This document shows, piece after piece, positions 1 through 8,992 of a stretch of 64,000 nt of DNA. The DNA is from Cyclobacteriaceae bacterium (lineage in GTDB: Bacteria; Bacteroidota; Bacteroidia; Cytophagales; Cyclobacteriaceae): NCBI GenBank assembly GCA_030584025.1, contig CP129487.1, forward strand, positions 3,181,001 to 3,245,000. Direction: 5' to 3'. The position numbers and the translations under genes are program-made. The notes under the pieces were generated by a model, which saw nothing but the letters and a program-made list of their open reading frames with translations, made no database searches and was not told the DNA's origin. Positions within the stretch are counted from its first letter, which is position 1, and the number at the start of each line of letters is the position of its first letter.

Positions 1-770
1 ACCTGCCATGGTCCGCCATCCAGGTCTTTCGCACCAAACTCACTTTTCGCCAACGCATATCCCCAATCACGGAAACCACCTTCGGTGAACTTCATGATAT
101 TACCCTTGTGTACCAAGGTTACGCTTAGCTTTTTGTGGGCAATGGCAAATTCAATGGCCGAACGAACCAAGCGCTCCGTTCCTTCTTTTGAAACAGGCTT
201 AATTCCAATTCCAGCGGTTTTCGGAAAACGAATCTTCTTGTAAAGTTTCGGATAGTTTTCTTCAAAAAGCTTCAAAAACTTTTTGTTGTCTTCGGTTCCT
301 TCCTGAAACTCAATACCCGCATAAATATCTTCGGTGTTCTCACGGAAGATGGTCATATCCGTTTTGTGTGGCTCCTTAACAGGAGAAGGAACACCTTTAA
401 ACCAACGAACTGGACGTACACAAGCATACAAATCCAAATCCTGACGAAGGGCTACGTTTAATGAGCGAATGCCTCCACCCACAGGTGTGGTCAATGGGCC
501 TTTGATGCCTACCAGGTATTCACGGAAGGCGGTCATGGTTTCATCCGGCATCCAGTTTCCGGTTTTGTTATAAGCCTTTTCACCTGCTAAAACTTCCTTC
601 CAATTGATTTTTCGTTTTCCGCCATAGGCCTTCTCAACAGCCTTGTCGAAAACAAGTTGTGAGGCCGGCCAGATGTCTACACCGGTGCCATCGCCTTCAA
701 TAAAAGGAATTGTCGGATTATCGGGAACGTTAAGTTTGCCGTTCTGAATGCTTATTTTCTGTTCGCTCAT
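1..770 (-). CDS. icd: Isocitrate dehydrogenase (NADP-type), N-terminal part
   Basis: This is the first ~256 codons of isocitrate dehydrogenase, a TCA-cycle enzyme that oxidatively decarboxylates isocitrate to 2-oxoglutarate. The gene runs off the left edge of the window. Translating the minus strand from the ATG at 770 gives MSEQKISIQNGKL followed by FIEGDGTGVDIWPAS, the GGGIRSLNVALRQDLDLYAC block that carries the substrate-contacting serine (the residue phosphorylated in E. coli Icd), RPVRWFKGVPSPV, FRENTEDIYAGIEF and LVHKGNIMKFTEGGFRDWGY. These are diagnostic for the homodimeric bacterial Icd family and exclude isopropylmalate dehydrogenase. The gene is divergent from the CAP-domain gene, with a ~110 bp AT-rich gap between them. 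NADP preference is inferred from the subfamily, because the C-terminal cofactor-specificity residues lie outside the window. Confidence 0.95.
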   Translation of the reverse strand, partial: MSEQKISIQNGKLNVPDNPTIPFIEGDGTGVDIWPASQLVFDKAVEKAYGGKRKINWKEVLAGEKAYNKTGNWMPDETMTAFREYLVGIKGPLTTPVGGGIRSLNVALRQDLDLYACVRPVRWFKGVPSPVKEPHKTDMTIFRENTEDIYAGIEFQEGTEDNKKFLKLFEENYPKLYKKIRFPKTAGIGIKPVSKEGTERLVRSAIEFAIAHKKLSVTLVHKGNIMKFTEGGFRDWGYALAKSEFGAKDLDGGPWQ

Positions 771-879
771 CGAATTATAATTAAATTGTTTGTGCCTTAA
801 AGAGCCCGAAATTAAAAAAATCGGCATAGAAATAAACGGCTTAAAGGGTTTGGGGCGTTTTTTGTTGAAATAATCGGCT

Positions 880-1452
880 ATGAAACCACGTGTATTTTCG
901 TTAATCCTGATAAGCCTGTTGTTTACTTCCTCATCGAATAAAAAAAATACGACTATATGTCTTCAGCCTGAGGAGAAAAAACTGTACGACCTGATTATGG
1001 CTTACCGGAAGGAAAAAGGATTGCCGGTTATTCCACTCTCTGAGAAACTGACAAGAGTAGCGCAATTGCATGCAAAAGATCTGAGCGAAAACCATAATCC
1101 AAATAATGGAAAGTGTAACCTACACAGCTGGTCGAAAAAAGGAAAGTGGACGGCTTGCTGCTACACCGAAGATCACAAGCAGGCTCGCTGCATGTGGGAC
1201 AAGCCCCGTGAAATATCCGGGTACAACAGCAACGGGTATGAAATTTCATATTTCAGTTCCATTGGTGCCAATGCAGAAGAGGGTCTGGCGGGATGGAAGA
1301 AAAGCGTAGGACACAATCGGGTAATCATCAATGATGGAACCTGGAACCAAATTACCTGGAAGGCAATTGGCATCGGCTTTTACAAAGAATATGGTGTGGT
1401 GTGGTTCGGAGCGTTAGAGGATGAGCTTACGATTTCGGATTGTAATGATTAA
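880..1452 (+). CDS. Secreted CAP/SCP-domain protein
   Basis: A 190-residue exported protein. It starts with a basic, hydrophobic signal-like segment (KPRVFSLILISLLFTSSS) and is followed by one CAP (cysteine-rich secretory protein / SCP) fold. The visible CAP features are an early helix with LYDLIMAYRKEKGLPVIPLS, then LTRVAQLHAKDLSEN, the segment CNLHSWSKKGKWTACCYT, and late HNRVIIN and AIGIGFYKEYGVVWFGA strands. The family's active-site-like His/Glu positions look partly kept (His in LHSW and HNR). The biochemical role of bacterial CAP proteins is generally unknown. Its 3' end is followed by the DUF1080 gene after ~28 bp on the same strand, so the two may be co-transcribed. Confidence 0.8.
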   Translation: MKPRVFSLILISLLFTSSSNKKNTTICLQPEEKKLYDLIMAYRKEKGLPVIPLSEKLTRVAQLHAKDLSENHNPNNGKCNLHSWSKKGKWTACCYTEDHKQARCMWDKPREISGYNSNGYEISYFSSIGANAEEGLAGWKKSVGHNRVIINDGTWNQITWKAIGIGFYKEYGVVWFGALEDELTISDCND

Positions 1453-1480
1453 GTTTAAGGCAGTATCAACCACATACACC

Positions 1481-2263
1481 ATGAAGCGTATCTCCATTTT
1501 TTCTTCTTTCTTCTTGTTCAGTGCAACACTCGCTCTCAGTCAGAATTACCCCAACACGCCTCCTGCTGTTTCACCTATGCCCATGAAGCCGGAGATGACA
1601 GAAATCTGGGAACCTGAAGTGCGTGTAGTGACTCCAGGAAAAAACCTGGGCGATGCGCCTTCTGATGCCATCATCCTTTTCGATGGAAAGAATCTGGATC
1701 AGTGGGTAAGTCAAAAAGATCCATCAAAGCCTGCGCCCTGGCAAATTGTTGATAATGACCATATGGAAGTAGTGCCCGGTTCAGGAGGTATACAAACCAA
1801 AATGAAGTTTGGCGATTGCCAGCTTCATCTTGAATTCAGTGCACCCGATGTTGTGGAAAGTCAGGGACAAGGACGTGGCAACAGTGGCGTATTTTTTCAG
1901 AACCGATATGAACTGCAAATACTCGATTCGTACAACAACCGAACTTATCGCAACGGACAGGCAGGAAGTGTGTACAAAGATCACGCTCCATTGGTTAACG
2001 CCATGAAAGGTCCGCTGGAGTGGAACACCTATGATGTTATCTATCGTGCGCCTCGCTTTAAAGCGGATGGCAGTTTGGATTCACCGGCAACCATCACCGT
2101 GCTGCACAATGGTGTTTTGATTCAGAACAACGTTACGATTAACGGATTAACCTTGTACATCGGATTACATCACTACGGTGAAGCGCATGGTGATGATGTG
2201 ATCTCGCTCCAGGATCACGGCAACAAAACTCAGTTCAGAAATATCTGGATAAGAAAATTATAA
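1481..2263 (+). CDS. Exported DUF1080 (3-keto-disaccharide hydrolase family) protein
   Basis: A 260-residue protein. I chose the ATG at 1481 because it begins a clean signal peptide (MKRISIFSSFFLFSATLALSQ); the upstream in-frame extension overlaps the previous gene. The mature part is a single DUF1080 concanavalin-like jelly-roll: IILFDGKNLDQWVS near residue 70, GGIQTKMKFGDCQLHLEF, GRGNSGVFFQNRYELQILDS, then GQAGSVYKDHAPLVNA, EWNTYDVIYRAPRF and HGNKTQFRNIWIRKL at the C-terminus. Family members are periplasmic or outer-surface proteins, and some hydrolyse 3-keto-glycosides; the exact substrate cannot be read here. It converges on panB with only 8 bp between the stop codons. Confidence 0.88.
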   Translation: MKRISIFSSFFLFSATLALSQNYPNTPPAVSPMPMKPEMTEIWEPEVRVVTPGKNLGDAPSDAIILFDGKNLDQWVSQKDPSKPAPWQIVDNDHMEVVPGSGGIQTKMKFGDCQLHLEFSAPDVVESQGQGRGNSGVFFQNRYELQILDSYNNRTYRNGQAGSVYKDHAPLVNAMKGPLEWNTYDVIYRAPRFKADGSLDSPATITVLHNGVLIQNNVTINGLTLYIGLHHYGEAHGDDVISLQDHGNKTQFRNIWIRKL

Positions 2264-2271
2264 CAAGGCGC

Positions 2272-3090
2272 TTAGTACATCTCGCCCTTGTTGGGAAATT
2301 CCTTCGCCTTAACATCGGTTACATACTGGCCAACCGCATTTGTAATGGCAGAATGAAGATCAGCATACCTGCGTAAGAACCGTGGTTTAAAATCCTGATT
2401 GATCCCCAACATATCCTGCATGACCAGTACTTGTCCGTCTACATCTGGCCCTGCACCAATACCAATTACCGGAATATGCAGTGAACTTGCTACCTGCTTG
2501 GCCAACGTAGCTGGAATTTTCTCCAACACAAGCGCAAAACAACCACACTCTTGTAACAAGTGAGCATCTTCTAACAGTTTTTTTGCTTCGGCATCTTCTT
2601 TTGCACGAACGGAATACGTTCCGAATTTATAAATCGATTGAGGGGTTAATCCAAGGTGCCCCATTACCGGAATGCCTGCGGTAAGAATGCGTTCAACCGA
2701 ATCTTTTACTTCACTTCCTCCCTCCAACTTAACCGCATGTGCACCGGCCTCCTTCATAATGCGAATGGCCGAGCGCAAAGCTTCTACTGAACTTCCCTGG
2801 TACGATCCGAATGGAAGATCCACAACAACCAAGGCACGGTTTACTGCTTTTACTACTGATGATCCATGATAAATCATCTGATCAAGCGTAATCGGCAGTG
2901 TAGTCTCATTACCGGCCATTACGTTGGAGGCCGAATCACCTACCAGAATAATATCAATGCCTGCGCCATCAATGATTTTTGCCATACTGTAATCGTAGGC
3001 CGTGAGCATGGCAATTTTTTCACCACGATTCTTCATCTCCTGAAGCTGGTGCGTAGTGATTTTTTTGATTTCGGATTTATGAACAGACAT
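2272..3090 (-). CDS. panB: 3-methyl-2-oxobutanoate hydroxymethyltransferase (PanB)
   Basis: Ketopantoate hydroxymethyltransferase transfers a hydroxymethyl group from 5,10-methylene-THF to 2-oxoisovalerate, the first committed step of pantothenate and CoA synthesis in the cytoplasm. The 272-residue product has the full family pattern: KIAMLTAYDYSMAKIIDGAGIDIILVGDS near the N-terminus, with the metal-binding Asp of VGDSASNVM, then LVVVDLPFGSYQ, AHAVKLEGG, VMGHLGLTPQSI, VLEKIPATLAKQV and PVIGIGAGPDVDGQVLVMQDMLG. It is the last gene of a tight three-gene minus-strand run (lrp-like, phosphoribosyltransferase, panB), only 5 bp from the previous gene, and is probably controlled from the palindromic promoter upstream of the regulator. 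Confidence 0.97.
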   Translation of the reverse strand: MSVHKSEIKKITTHQLQEMKNRGEKIAMLTAYDYSMAKIIDGAGIDIILVGDSASNVMAGNETTLPITLDQMIYHGSSVVKAVNRALVVVDLPFGSYQGSSVEALRSAIRIMKEAGAHAVKLEGGSEVKDSVERILTAGIPVMGHLGLTPQSIYKFGTYSVRAKEDAEAKKLLEDAHLLQECGCFALVLEKIPATLAKQVASSLHIPVIGIGAGPDVDGQVLVMQDMLGINQDFKPRFLRRYADLHSAITNAVGQYVTDVKAKEFPNKGEMY

Positions 3091-3095
3091 GTAAC

Positions 3096-3599
3096 TTACT
3101 TAAGGTAAACAGCCGACTCTTTTCCAAGCACAACTTCTACATGATCTTTAATGGTTGTGGCCAACGCATAACCAGTGTATTGCGGATAGATCGGAAAATT
3201 AGCGTGACTCCGATTCACTAAAACTGCGGTTTCAATTTTTTTCACATCCGTGTCCAGAAAAGGTTTAAGGCCGTATGCCAACGTTCTTCCCGTGTTAAGC
3301 ACATCATCCACCAGAATAATGGATTTCTTTCTAACCTCTTTGGTATCACAATCCAGAATAACCTCACCTTGTTGTGGCGCCAATTTATCCAGGCTCACTT
3401 TTACCAATTTGGCTTCAATGGAGGAAATCGCCTCAATTTCTTTGGTCAACAGTTTAGCCAGCACATATCCCTGACCATCTATACCCGCAATGATGACGGA
3501 CTTCTCTTTGAAATTATTTTCATAAATCTCAAAAGCCATCCTGCGGATTTTCTGCTTCACCTGGGCAGCATCCAGAATCAACGTTTTTTCCGAAACCAT
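3096..3599 (-). CDS. PyrR-like type I phosphoribosyltransferase
   Basis: A 167-residue cytoplasmic phosphoribosyltransferase of the PyrR/uracil PRTase type. The PRPP-binding loop IILVDDVLNTGRT (about residues 94-106) is intact, and an upstream VIIAGIDGQGYVLAKLL segment matches the PPi-binding loop of the same fold. PyrR proteins either regulate pyrimidine genes by attenuation or act as uracil PRTases. No pyr genes lie nearby, so a regulatory role is not supported by context. It sits between the lrp-like gene (3 bp gap) and panB (5 bp gap), indicating co-transcription. Function is therefore assigned only to family level. Confidence 0.85.
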   Translation of the reverse strand: MVSEKTLILDAAQVKQKIRRMAFEIYENNFKEKSVIIAGIDGQGYVLAKLLTKEIEAISSIEAKLVKVSLDKLAPQQGEVILDCDTKEVRKKSIILVDDVLNTGRTLAYGLKPFLDTDVKKIETAVLVNRSHANFPIYPQYTGYALATTIKDHVEVVLGKESAVYLK

Positions 3600-3602
3600 A
3601 AA

Positions 3603-4076
3603 TTAGTTTGGAATAGGCAACACTTTGCTGTTCTTCATGGTGGAAAGAATCACCATCGACTGAAGGCTGTCAACAACATCAATATTGGAAACTTTCTCCA
3701 GCATCAATTGTTGGTACGCAGCGATATCGGCACAGATAATCTTTAAAATAAAATCGCCAGCACCGGTAATGTGGTGACATTCGATCACTTCTTCAACTTT
3801 GTTGATGGCGTTCATGAATTTCTCAATGTTTTCCTTGTTGTGACCTTTCAAAGTAACCATTACAAACGTGCTTACTCCAAGCCCAACAGAAGCCGGATCG
3901 ATTACCGCATGGTAGCTTTTTATTACGCCACCATTCTCAAGTTTGTTAACCCGTTCCAAGGTAGGCGCAGGCGATAATCCAATTTCCTTTGCCAGGAGGG
4001 CATTGGTGATATTGGAATTACGCTGAAGCAATTCCAGAATTTTCCGGTCAGTATTGTCGAGTTTTATATTTTTCAT
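3603..4076 (-). CDS. Lrp/AsnC family transcriptional regulator
   Basis: A 157-residue regulator. The N-terminal winged HTH is clear: KLDNTDRKILELLQRNSNITNALLAKEIGLSPAPTLERVNKLENGGVI (about residues 4-52). A RAM-type ligand-binding domain follows (VMVTLKGHNKENIEKFMNAI, then VEECHHITGAGDFILKI-like strands, and DVVDSLQSMVILSTMKNSKVLPIP at the end). I used the ATG at 4076, because the only longer start is a TTG inside the palindrome. Lrp/AsnC proteins bind palindromic DNA as dimers or octamers and usually respond to amino acids. A perfect inverted repeat lies 12 bp upstream of this start, so autoregulation and control of the downstream panB operon are likely (inference). Confidence 0.92.
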   Translation of the reverse strand: MKNIKLDNTDRKILELLQRNSNITNALLAKEIGLSPAPTLERVNKLENGGVIKSYHAVIDPASVGLGVSTFVMVTLKGHNKENIEKFMNAINKVEEVIECHHITGAGDFILKIICADIAAYQQLMLEKVSNIDVVDSLQSMVILSTMKNSKVLPIPN

Positions 4077-4087
4077 AGCAAGATGAT

Positions 4088-4108
4088 TTACCAAATAATA
4101 TTTGGTAA
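4088..4108 (-). promoter_or_regulatory. Perfect palindrome, probable Lrp autoregulatory operator
   Basis: Nine-base arms TTACCAAAT and ATTTGGTAA flank a 3-bp AAT centre, a perfect 21-bp inverted repeat immediately upstream of the lrp-like ATG at 4076. On the minus strand it directly abuts a TATTTTTA stretch that resembles a Bacteroidota -7 box. A regulator bound here would therefore block transcription initiation or early elongation of the lrp-prt-panB operon. It has no U-tract, so it is not a terminator. Confidence 0.6.
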
Positions 4109-4150
4109 AAATAACGGAAAAAGCGAAAGAATTAGTGACAGACGGACAGA

Positions 4151-7100
4151 TTATTCCTGAATCATCAGGCGATGGGTACGGGAAAAATCACCTGATCGTA
4201 CCTGTAAAAAGTAAAGTCCGGTTTGAAAGCCAGTTGCAGGCAGGCGGAACGTATTGAGTCCCGAAACTGAGTTTACCCTTTCAGAATACACCGTTTGTCC
4301 AATTGAGTTGATCATAAACACCTCCACTGCCCGATTTTCACGAACAATCCATTGCACGTCAATGTGTGATTGGGCCGTTGCCGGATTGGGGTACGGGGCC
4401 AACACAACAATGGACTGATCAACGGAGGCACAAAGTTGGTTGTCATCGGGAGAAGTGTCTTCGATTTCGGCCAAGGCACAAACATAAGTTAATGACGAAG
4501 ATGCGGGTAACTCAAAATCCGACAGGTGGTAGTAACTTGAATTCGGAGGGATTGAAGTGGTTACGAACGTGCGAAACGCAGTTCCGTCCACTTCAAACGT
4601 TAAGGGCAAATTCGTGATGGCAATGTTGCCTTTGTTTTGAATGGTTACTACTGGTTTAACAGAAGCCTGTCCGGTTTCAATAAGTTCAAGTTGCGTAAGG
4701 GCAACATCAGTGAACGGTATAACGACTTCTATGAGTCTGCTAAAAAGAGTTGAGCAGCCCTGTGCATTAAATGCAGTAAGATCAACTTCATATGAGCCCA
4801 ATTCTGAAAATGTAAACGATGGGGAAACCGAAGTGCTGCTTGAAGTATTCGGATCTTTAAACTCCCACAGGTAGGTAGTTGCATTCGTTGATGTGTTTGT
4901 AAACTGAACCTGTAAGGGCGGAGGACCAAAAGATGGCGTAGCTATAAAACTAGCTTGTGGTGAATTAATAATGGAAACATTTTTTGCCGTGCTGTGTACG
5001 CACCCTGTTTGCGTGGTTACCGACAATGAAACATTAAAATTACCCGTATTGGCAAAACTAAACACCTGAGGGTTTTCTGTTCCGTTACCCAAGCCAGCAA
5101 AATTCCAGGCATATCCCACTACAGTGTCAGCGGCATCGTTGGTAATATCGGTGAATTCAGTTTCTTGGTTAATACAATTTCTTGATACGGAGAAGTCTGG
5201 TGTAAGAACAGTTGGAACATTAAGCGTGCGACTAACGGAAGCAATACAACCGTTGGTTGCCGTTACATTGAGCGTTACATTTTTATCGCCCGATGTGAGA
5301 AAGGCGTGCACCGGGTTGGCAACCGTATAAAACGAGCTCTGAATTTGCCACTGTTGTGATTGCAGCGATCCGGTTGATGTATTGGTAAAGTTTATGGGCA
5401 CTCCCAAGCAAGGTGGAGAATTGGTGAAGTTTGCCACGGGCGATGGAGAGATGGTAACAGGCTTTTGAACAATGGCCGAGCAACCAAAGTTGGTTGTTGC
5501 TGTAAGACTTACGGAATAGTCACCAGCATTTTGAAAGGTGTACTGAGGATTACGTGCAGTTGACGACCCGCTTCCATCTCCAAAATTCCACTGCCAGGAG
5601 GCTAAATTACTATCGAATGGATTTGGGGTAATGTCAGTGAATTGTGTGGGCGTACCTGAACACGAAAAAGGTGGTAACGCAACGGAAAAGTTAGCAAGAG
5701 GTTTCGAGTAAATGGTTACTGATTCTGTTTTGGTGTTGTTACACCCCGATGTACCAAAAGCCGTAAGGGTTACATCAAACGTACCGGGCGAACCGTAACT
5801 GTTTAGCGGATCTTCATCAATCGAATTTTGTCCGTCACCAAAATCCCAGTTATACCCATTCACCGCTCCGGTTGTTTCATTGGTAAATGTTACCGGAGCA
5901 TCCTGGCACTGGCCGAATGAGGAGAAGTTTACAAGGGGGCCTTCGGTTACTGAATTGATAGTCTTCACAATCTCGCTTGTGCAGCCAGGTATTGAGGCTA
6001 TAAGTTTCAACTCCTGACTGACAGGGCTCTGAAATGCAAAGTTCAAATTTTGATTAGTGGTCACTACTTGTCCATTCACACTCCATTCCCAAACAGGAGT
6101 AAGTGCGGCTTCAAAAATAGAATTATTAATAATTTCATAATTTTGATTCGTACAAATCGGTGATACAGCAGGAAGGTTAAAATCAACGATAGGTTGATTA
6201 AAAATTGTAATATGATCGCGTTCTAAGTTGCCACACCCATTTGATGCTATAACAGATAAACGAACTTCATAATTGCCTGCTGTGGTGTAGATATGGACCG
6301 GATCGGGCACTGAAGAAGTGTTCATGTCACCAAAATCCCATGCATAAGATGTAATATTTTCCGATGTATTTTGTGAGGTAAATTCAACATTGTTATTTAT
6401 GCAAACGTTTTGAGAACTAAATTCAATATCGGGTGCCATGTTTGACGAAACATCGATCGCTTTACTGTAATAATCATAATTATTTCCTTTCCTAGCGATT
6501 AAAGAAGCAAAATACGTCTGAGAGGCGGTGTACTCAATTCCTGTTGGGTTCCATTCGTTGGATGAAGAAATATTCGCAAAACAAATATTGGGGAAGCTAA
6601 TCCTCGCGATTGTTCTACTTGTTTGGTTGATTACAAAACCATACCAATTTGATCCATCCTTAACACACTCAAAGTTTACACTGTTTGCTAGAAGACCAAG
6701 ATTCCCCAAACTAGTCACAGTTGGATTGCTGTTCACTATGTTCGCACCAAAATCTAACCGAAACAACGAACCATTAAAAGTTTGAACTATTCCAATAAAC
6801 CTTCCTGCATCGATGGTCATTTTTACTCCTGACGGTCGTTCATTTGTGGCAAACGATGGTGTAATTATTTGCGAAAATGAAGGAACCATAAATAGAGACG
6901 CACCAAAATCTAACCTATATATAGTTCTTGAATTGAATGCAATCAACAACGCATACCATTGCCCATCACTTCTTATAAGATTGATGTCATCAAGTGATGA
7001 TGCACCAAGTGGAGCAGAAACGGTAATTATATCCAATGGTTGAGGAGTATTTTCGATTGAGTTTCTCAAATTTATAATTTGAAGTGTCTGATTAACGGAA

Positions 7101-7711
7101 TTTGTAACAATTACAACTATTTCATCATTTGTAATCCCAATATCCATACCACTATTTGCAGCACTTATATTAGAAGCAATCAGTTCGATTGTAGGGGTTG
7201 ACTCTAGCGATTCTCCAAATATCAAACGCATCAAGGTGGATGTACTACTATTCACCACTAAACCGTACCATGTGCCATTTTCCTGAACAAGTTTTATCTG
7301 CTCGGGGCCAGCAAGAGCATTGCCAATATTACCCAAATTTGTGATCTGTGGCGTTGGATTGTTTAGATTTGTACCATAGCTAATCCTATAGATAGCGTTC
7401 GTATTGCGACTAGTTGCAAAACCATACCAATTGTCTCCAGCCTTCACAACGTCCATCTCCTTCGGATTGAAGGCATCAGAAAGCGAGCCAATAGTTAGCC
7501 CTGTAGGAACTTGGAGAAGATCACCTTCACAAAAATCCCATTCATAGAAATCTGCATTTTGAGATAGGTTAACAAAATCAATGCGCTGATTTAGACAAAC
7601 TGAACCCGGTGCTAAGAATTCTGCTATAGGAAGTTGAGCTTTGACTGAAATGTTTACAGTCAGCTGAAGAAAACAAACAAGAATCAACACACAATACCGC
7701 ATAGCAATCAT
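4151..7711 (-). CDS. Large PKD-repeat surface protein with T9SS type A sorting domain
   Basis: A 1186-residue exported protein with a signal peptide (CVLILVCFLQLTVNISVKAQ). ATG 7702 is an alternative start three codons in. Residues ~85-375 hold about six copies of a ~50-residue repeat with the pattern W-Y-G/A-hydrophobic ... R-I/L-D/S-F/Y-G followed by a PT-I/V-T-x-LGN tail, probably forming a beta-propeller. About six PKD domains follow (~430-995) with WDFGD or WNFGDG cores and paired F/Y-x-x-x-G-x-Y/F-x-V strands. A CARDB-like domain (~1000-1095) and a type IX sorting domain ending YPNPATAQSHIDVQW ... GLYFLQVRSGDFSRTHRLMIQE complete it. The protein should cross the outer membrane by T9SS and be anchored or released. 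Ligand unknown; adhesion is a guess. Confidence 0.88.
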   Translation of the reverse strand: MIAMRYCVLILVCFLQLTVNISVKAQLPIAEFLAPGSVCLNQRIDFVNLSQNADFYEWDFCEGDLLQVPTGLTIGSLSDAFNPKEMDVVKAGDNWYGFATSRNTNAIYRISYGTNLNNPTPQITNLGNIGNALAGPEQIKLVQENGTWYGLVVNSSTSTLMRLIFGESLESTPTIELIASNISAANSGMDIGITNDEIVVIVTNSVNQTLQIINLRNSIENTPQPLDIITVSAPLGASSLDDINLIRSDGQWYALLIAFNSRTIYRLDFGASLFMVPSFSQIITPSFATNERPSGVKMTIDAGRFIGIVQTFNGSLFRLDFGANIVNSNPTVTSLGNLGLLANSVNFECVKDGSNWYGFVINQTSRTIARISFPNICFANISSSNEWNPTGIEYTASQTYFASLIARKGNNYDYYSKAIDVSSNMAPDIEFSSQNVCINNNVEFTSQNTSENITSYAWDFGDMNTSSVPDPVHIYTTAGNYEVRLSVIASNGCGNLERDHITIFNQPIVDFNLPAVSPICTNQNYEIINNSIFEAALTPVWEWSVNGQVVTTNQNLNFAFQSPVSQELKLIASIPGCTSEIVKTINSVTEGPLVNFSSFGQCQDAPVTFTNETTGAVNGYNWDFGDGQNSIDEDPLNSYGSPGTFDVTLTAFGTSGCNNTKTESVTIYSKPLANFSVALPPFSCSGTPTQFTDITPNPFDSNLASWQWNFGDGSGSSTARNPQYTFQNAGDYSVSLTATTNFGCSAIVQKPVTISPSPVANFTNSPPCLGVPINFTNTSTGSLQSQQWQIQSSFYTVANPVHAFLTSGDKNVTLNVTATNGCIASVSRTLNVPTVLTPDFSVSRNCINQETEFTDITNDAADTVVGYAWNFAGLGNGTENPQVFSFANTGNFNVSLSVTTQTGCVHSTAKNVSIINSPQASFIATPSFGPPPLQVQFTNTSTNATTYLWEFKDPNTSSSTSVSPSFTFSELGSYEVDLTAFNAQGCSTLFSRLIEVVIPFTDVALTQLELIETGQASVKPVVTIQNKGNIAITNLPLTFEVDGTAFRTFVTTSIPPNSSYYHLSDFELPASSSLTYVCALAEIEDTSPDDNQLCASVDQSIVVLAPYPNPATAQSHIDVQWIVRENRAVEVFMINSIGQTVYSERVNSVSGLNTFRLPATGFQTGLYFLQVRSGDFSRTHRLMIQE

Positions 7712-7759
7712 GAAACAACATACCTAAGTTACTACAAAGGTAACCCTTTAAAATTTCAT

Positions 7760-8992
7760 TTAAGAATCGTCTTCTTGATCTAAAAGGACTTTGTAGATAT
7801 TGCTATATAGAATTATGCCGCGGTTAAGGGATAAATAACTTTCTGCTTGGTTTCGGATGGCTAGGATATTACCTTTAAACTCAAGCACCTTCTTGACACT
7901 TTCCTGATACTTGCGAAAAGAAAATTCCTCTATTATCATTCCGATATTGCCGTCCTTAAACAGCACATCAATATCACCTATTCCTGCATTCGCTATAACG
8001 GGGATCCCCATCGCCAGTGACTCACCTAGTTTTGTTGGTGAAGATCCTTGCTTTGAGAATGTATTTCTAATAAACAAAATTGTGAAGTCAGATATAGAAA
8101 TGTAAATAGGCATCTCATTTCTTTGAACTCTTTTAATTATAAGATCAGTTGTTTTCACCCCCCGCTCTTCGGCCACGGCATAGATCGTGTCTTTTAGCTC
8201 ACCGGTTAAAATCAAGAATTTGGCATCTTCTTGTAGAAGTTTAAGACTTTTGAAGAAATCAAGCATTTCGTTCAACATATACCAGGTTCCCAATGACCCT
8301 ATATATGTTAACACAAACTCATTTGATTTCAAATTAAGCGATTGTCGAATGCTAAGTTTTGAAGCGTCTTCTACTCTATATGGTGTGAAAAAGTCAGTAT
8401 CTACACAGCAAGGGATTACGGATACAGCATGATTTCTGCCCCACGACTTTAGGATTTGTTTGGCTTTTTCAGTCAAGACCACAACGTGATCCGCTTCGTG
8501 TATAAACTCAAGTTCCTTGTGCTTAAAGTATTTGTAGATGAGCGCAAAAATTGGATTTCTTAAATTCCAAATACCTCCCTCAACACGCTCATCAGCCCAA
8601 AAGCCACGCATATCAAAAACAAAACGGGATTTAAATTTGCTTTTAAACCACAAGCCAATAAGGCTTGTTATGTAACTTCGACAATGAACAATATGAAAGT
8701 GATTATCTTGTGACAGCAACTTACATTCATACCATAACCCAACAAGATTGTAAAGAGTTGAAACAACTGGCGGCCACTTTAAATATTGCTTTGGTATCCA
8801 TTTGATTTTACCTTCAATAACTTCCTCAATATTGCTACTATACTGAATAAAAGCACTCTTCTTTTCAAATGAGATTACAGTGATATTATAACTACTAGAC
8901 AATCCGATCAAATAGGGCAATATTTGTGACCCTCCCAACGGATCTGTCAGTCCATCATAAGTAAGATAGAGAATGTTGCGTTTTTCTTTCAA
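7760..8992 (-). CDS. GT4-type glycosyltransferase
   Basis: A 410-residue cytoplasmic or membrane-associated glycosyltransferase of GT-B fold. The N-terminal Rossmann half begins NILYLTYDGLTDPLGGSQILPYL, a hallmark of family 4-type enzymes that grip a lipid-linked acceptor. The C-terminal half carries the nucleotide-sugar motif SPTKLGESLAMGIPVIANAGIGD (EX7E-like). It is the last gene of the glycan operon. Its start overlaps the stop of the preceding methyltransferase by 4 bp (ATGA), indicating translational coupling. Donor sugar and linkage cannot be predicted. Confidence 0.85.
   Translation of the reverse strand: MKEKRNILYLTYDGLTDPLGGSQILPYLIGLSSSYNITVISFEKKSAFIQYSSNIEEVIEGKIKWIPKQYLKWPPVVSTLYNLVGLWYECKLLSQDNHFHIVHCRSYITSLIGLWFKSKFKSRFVFDMRGFWADERVEGGIWNLRNPIFALIYKYFKHKELEFIHEADHVVVLTEKAKQILKSWGRNHAVSVIPCCVDTDFFTPYRVEDASKLSIRQSLNLKSNEFVLTYIGSLGTWYMLNEMLDFFKSLKLLQEDAKFLILTGELKDTIYAVAEERGVKTTDLIIKRVQRNEMPIYISISDFTILFIRNTFSKQGSSPTKLGESLAMGIPVIANAGIGDIDVLFKDGNIGMIIEEFSFRKYQESVKKVLEFKGNILAIRNQAESYLSLNRGIILYSNIYKVLLDQEDDS

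Noticed and set aside
2262..2292. Possible hairpin terminator between the DUF1080 gene and panB (AACAAGGCG / CGCCCTTGTT)
   Set aside because: The stem has a bulge, overlaps the panB stop codon and has no U-tract on either strand.
3369..3746. Plus-strand reading frame antisense to the phosphoribosyltransferase and lrp-like genes
   Set aside because: It covers two well-supported genes on the other strand and encodes no recognisable domain.
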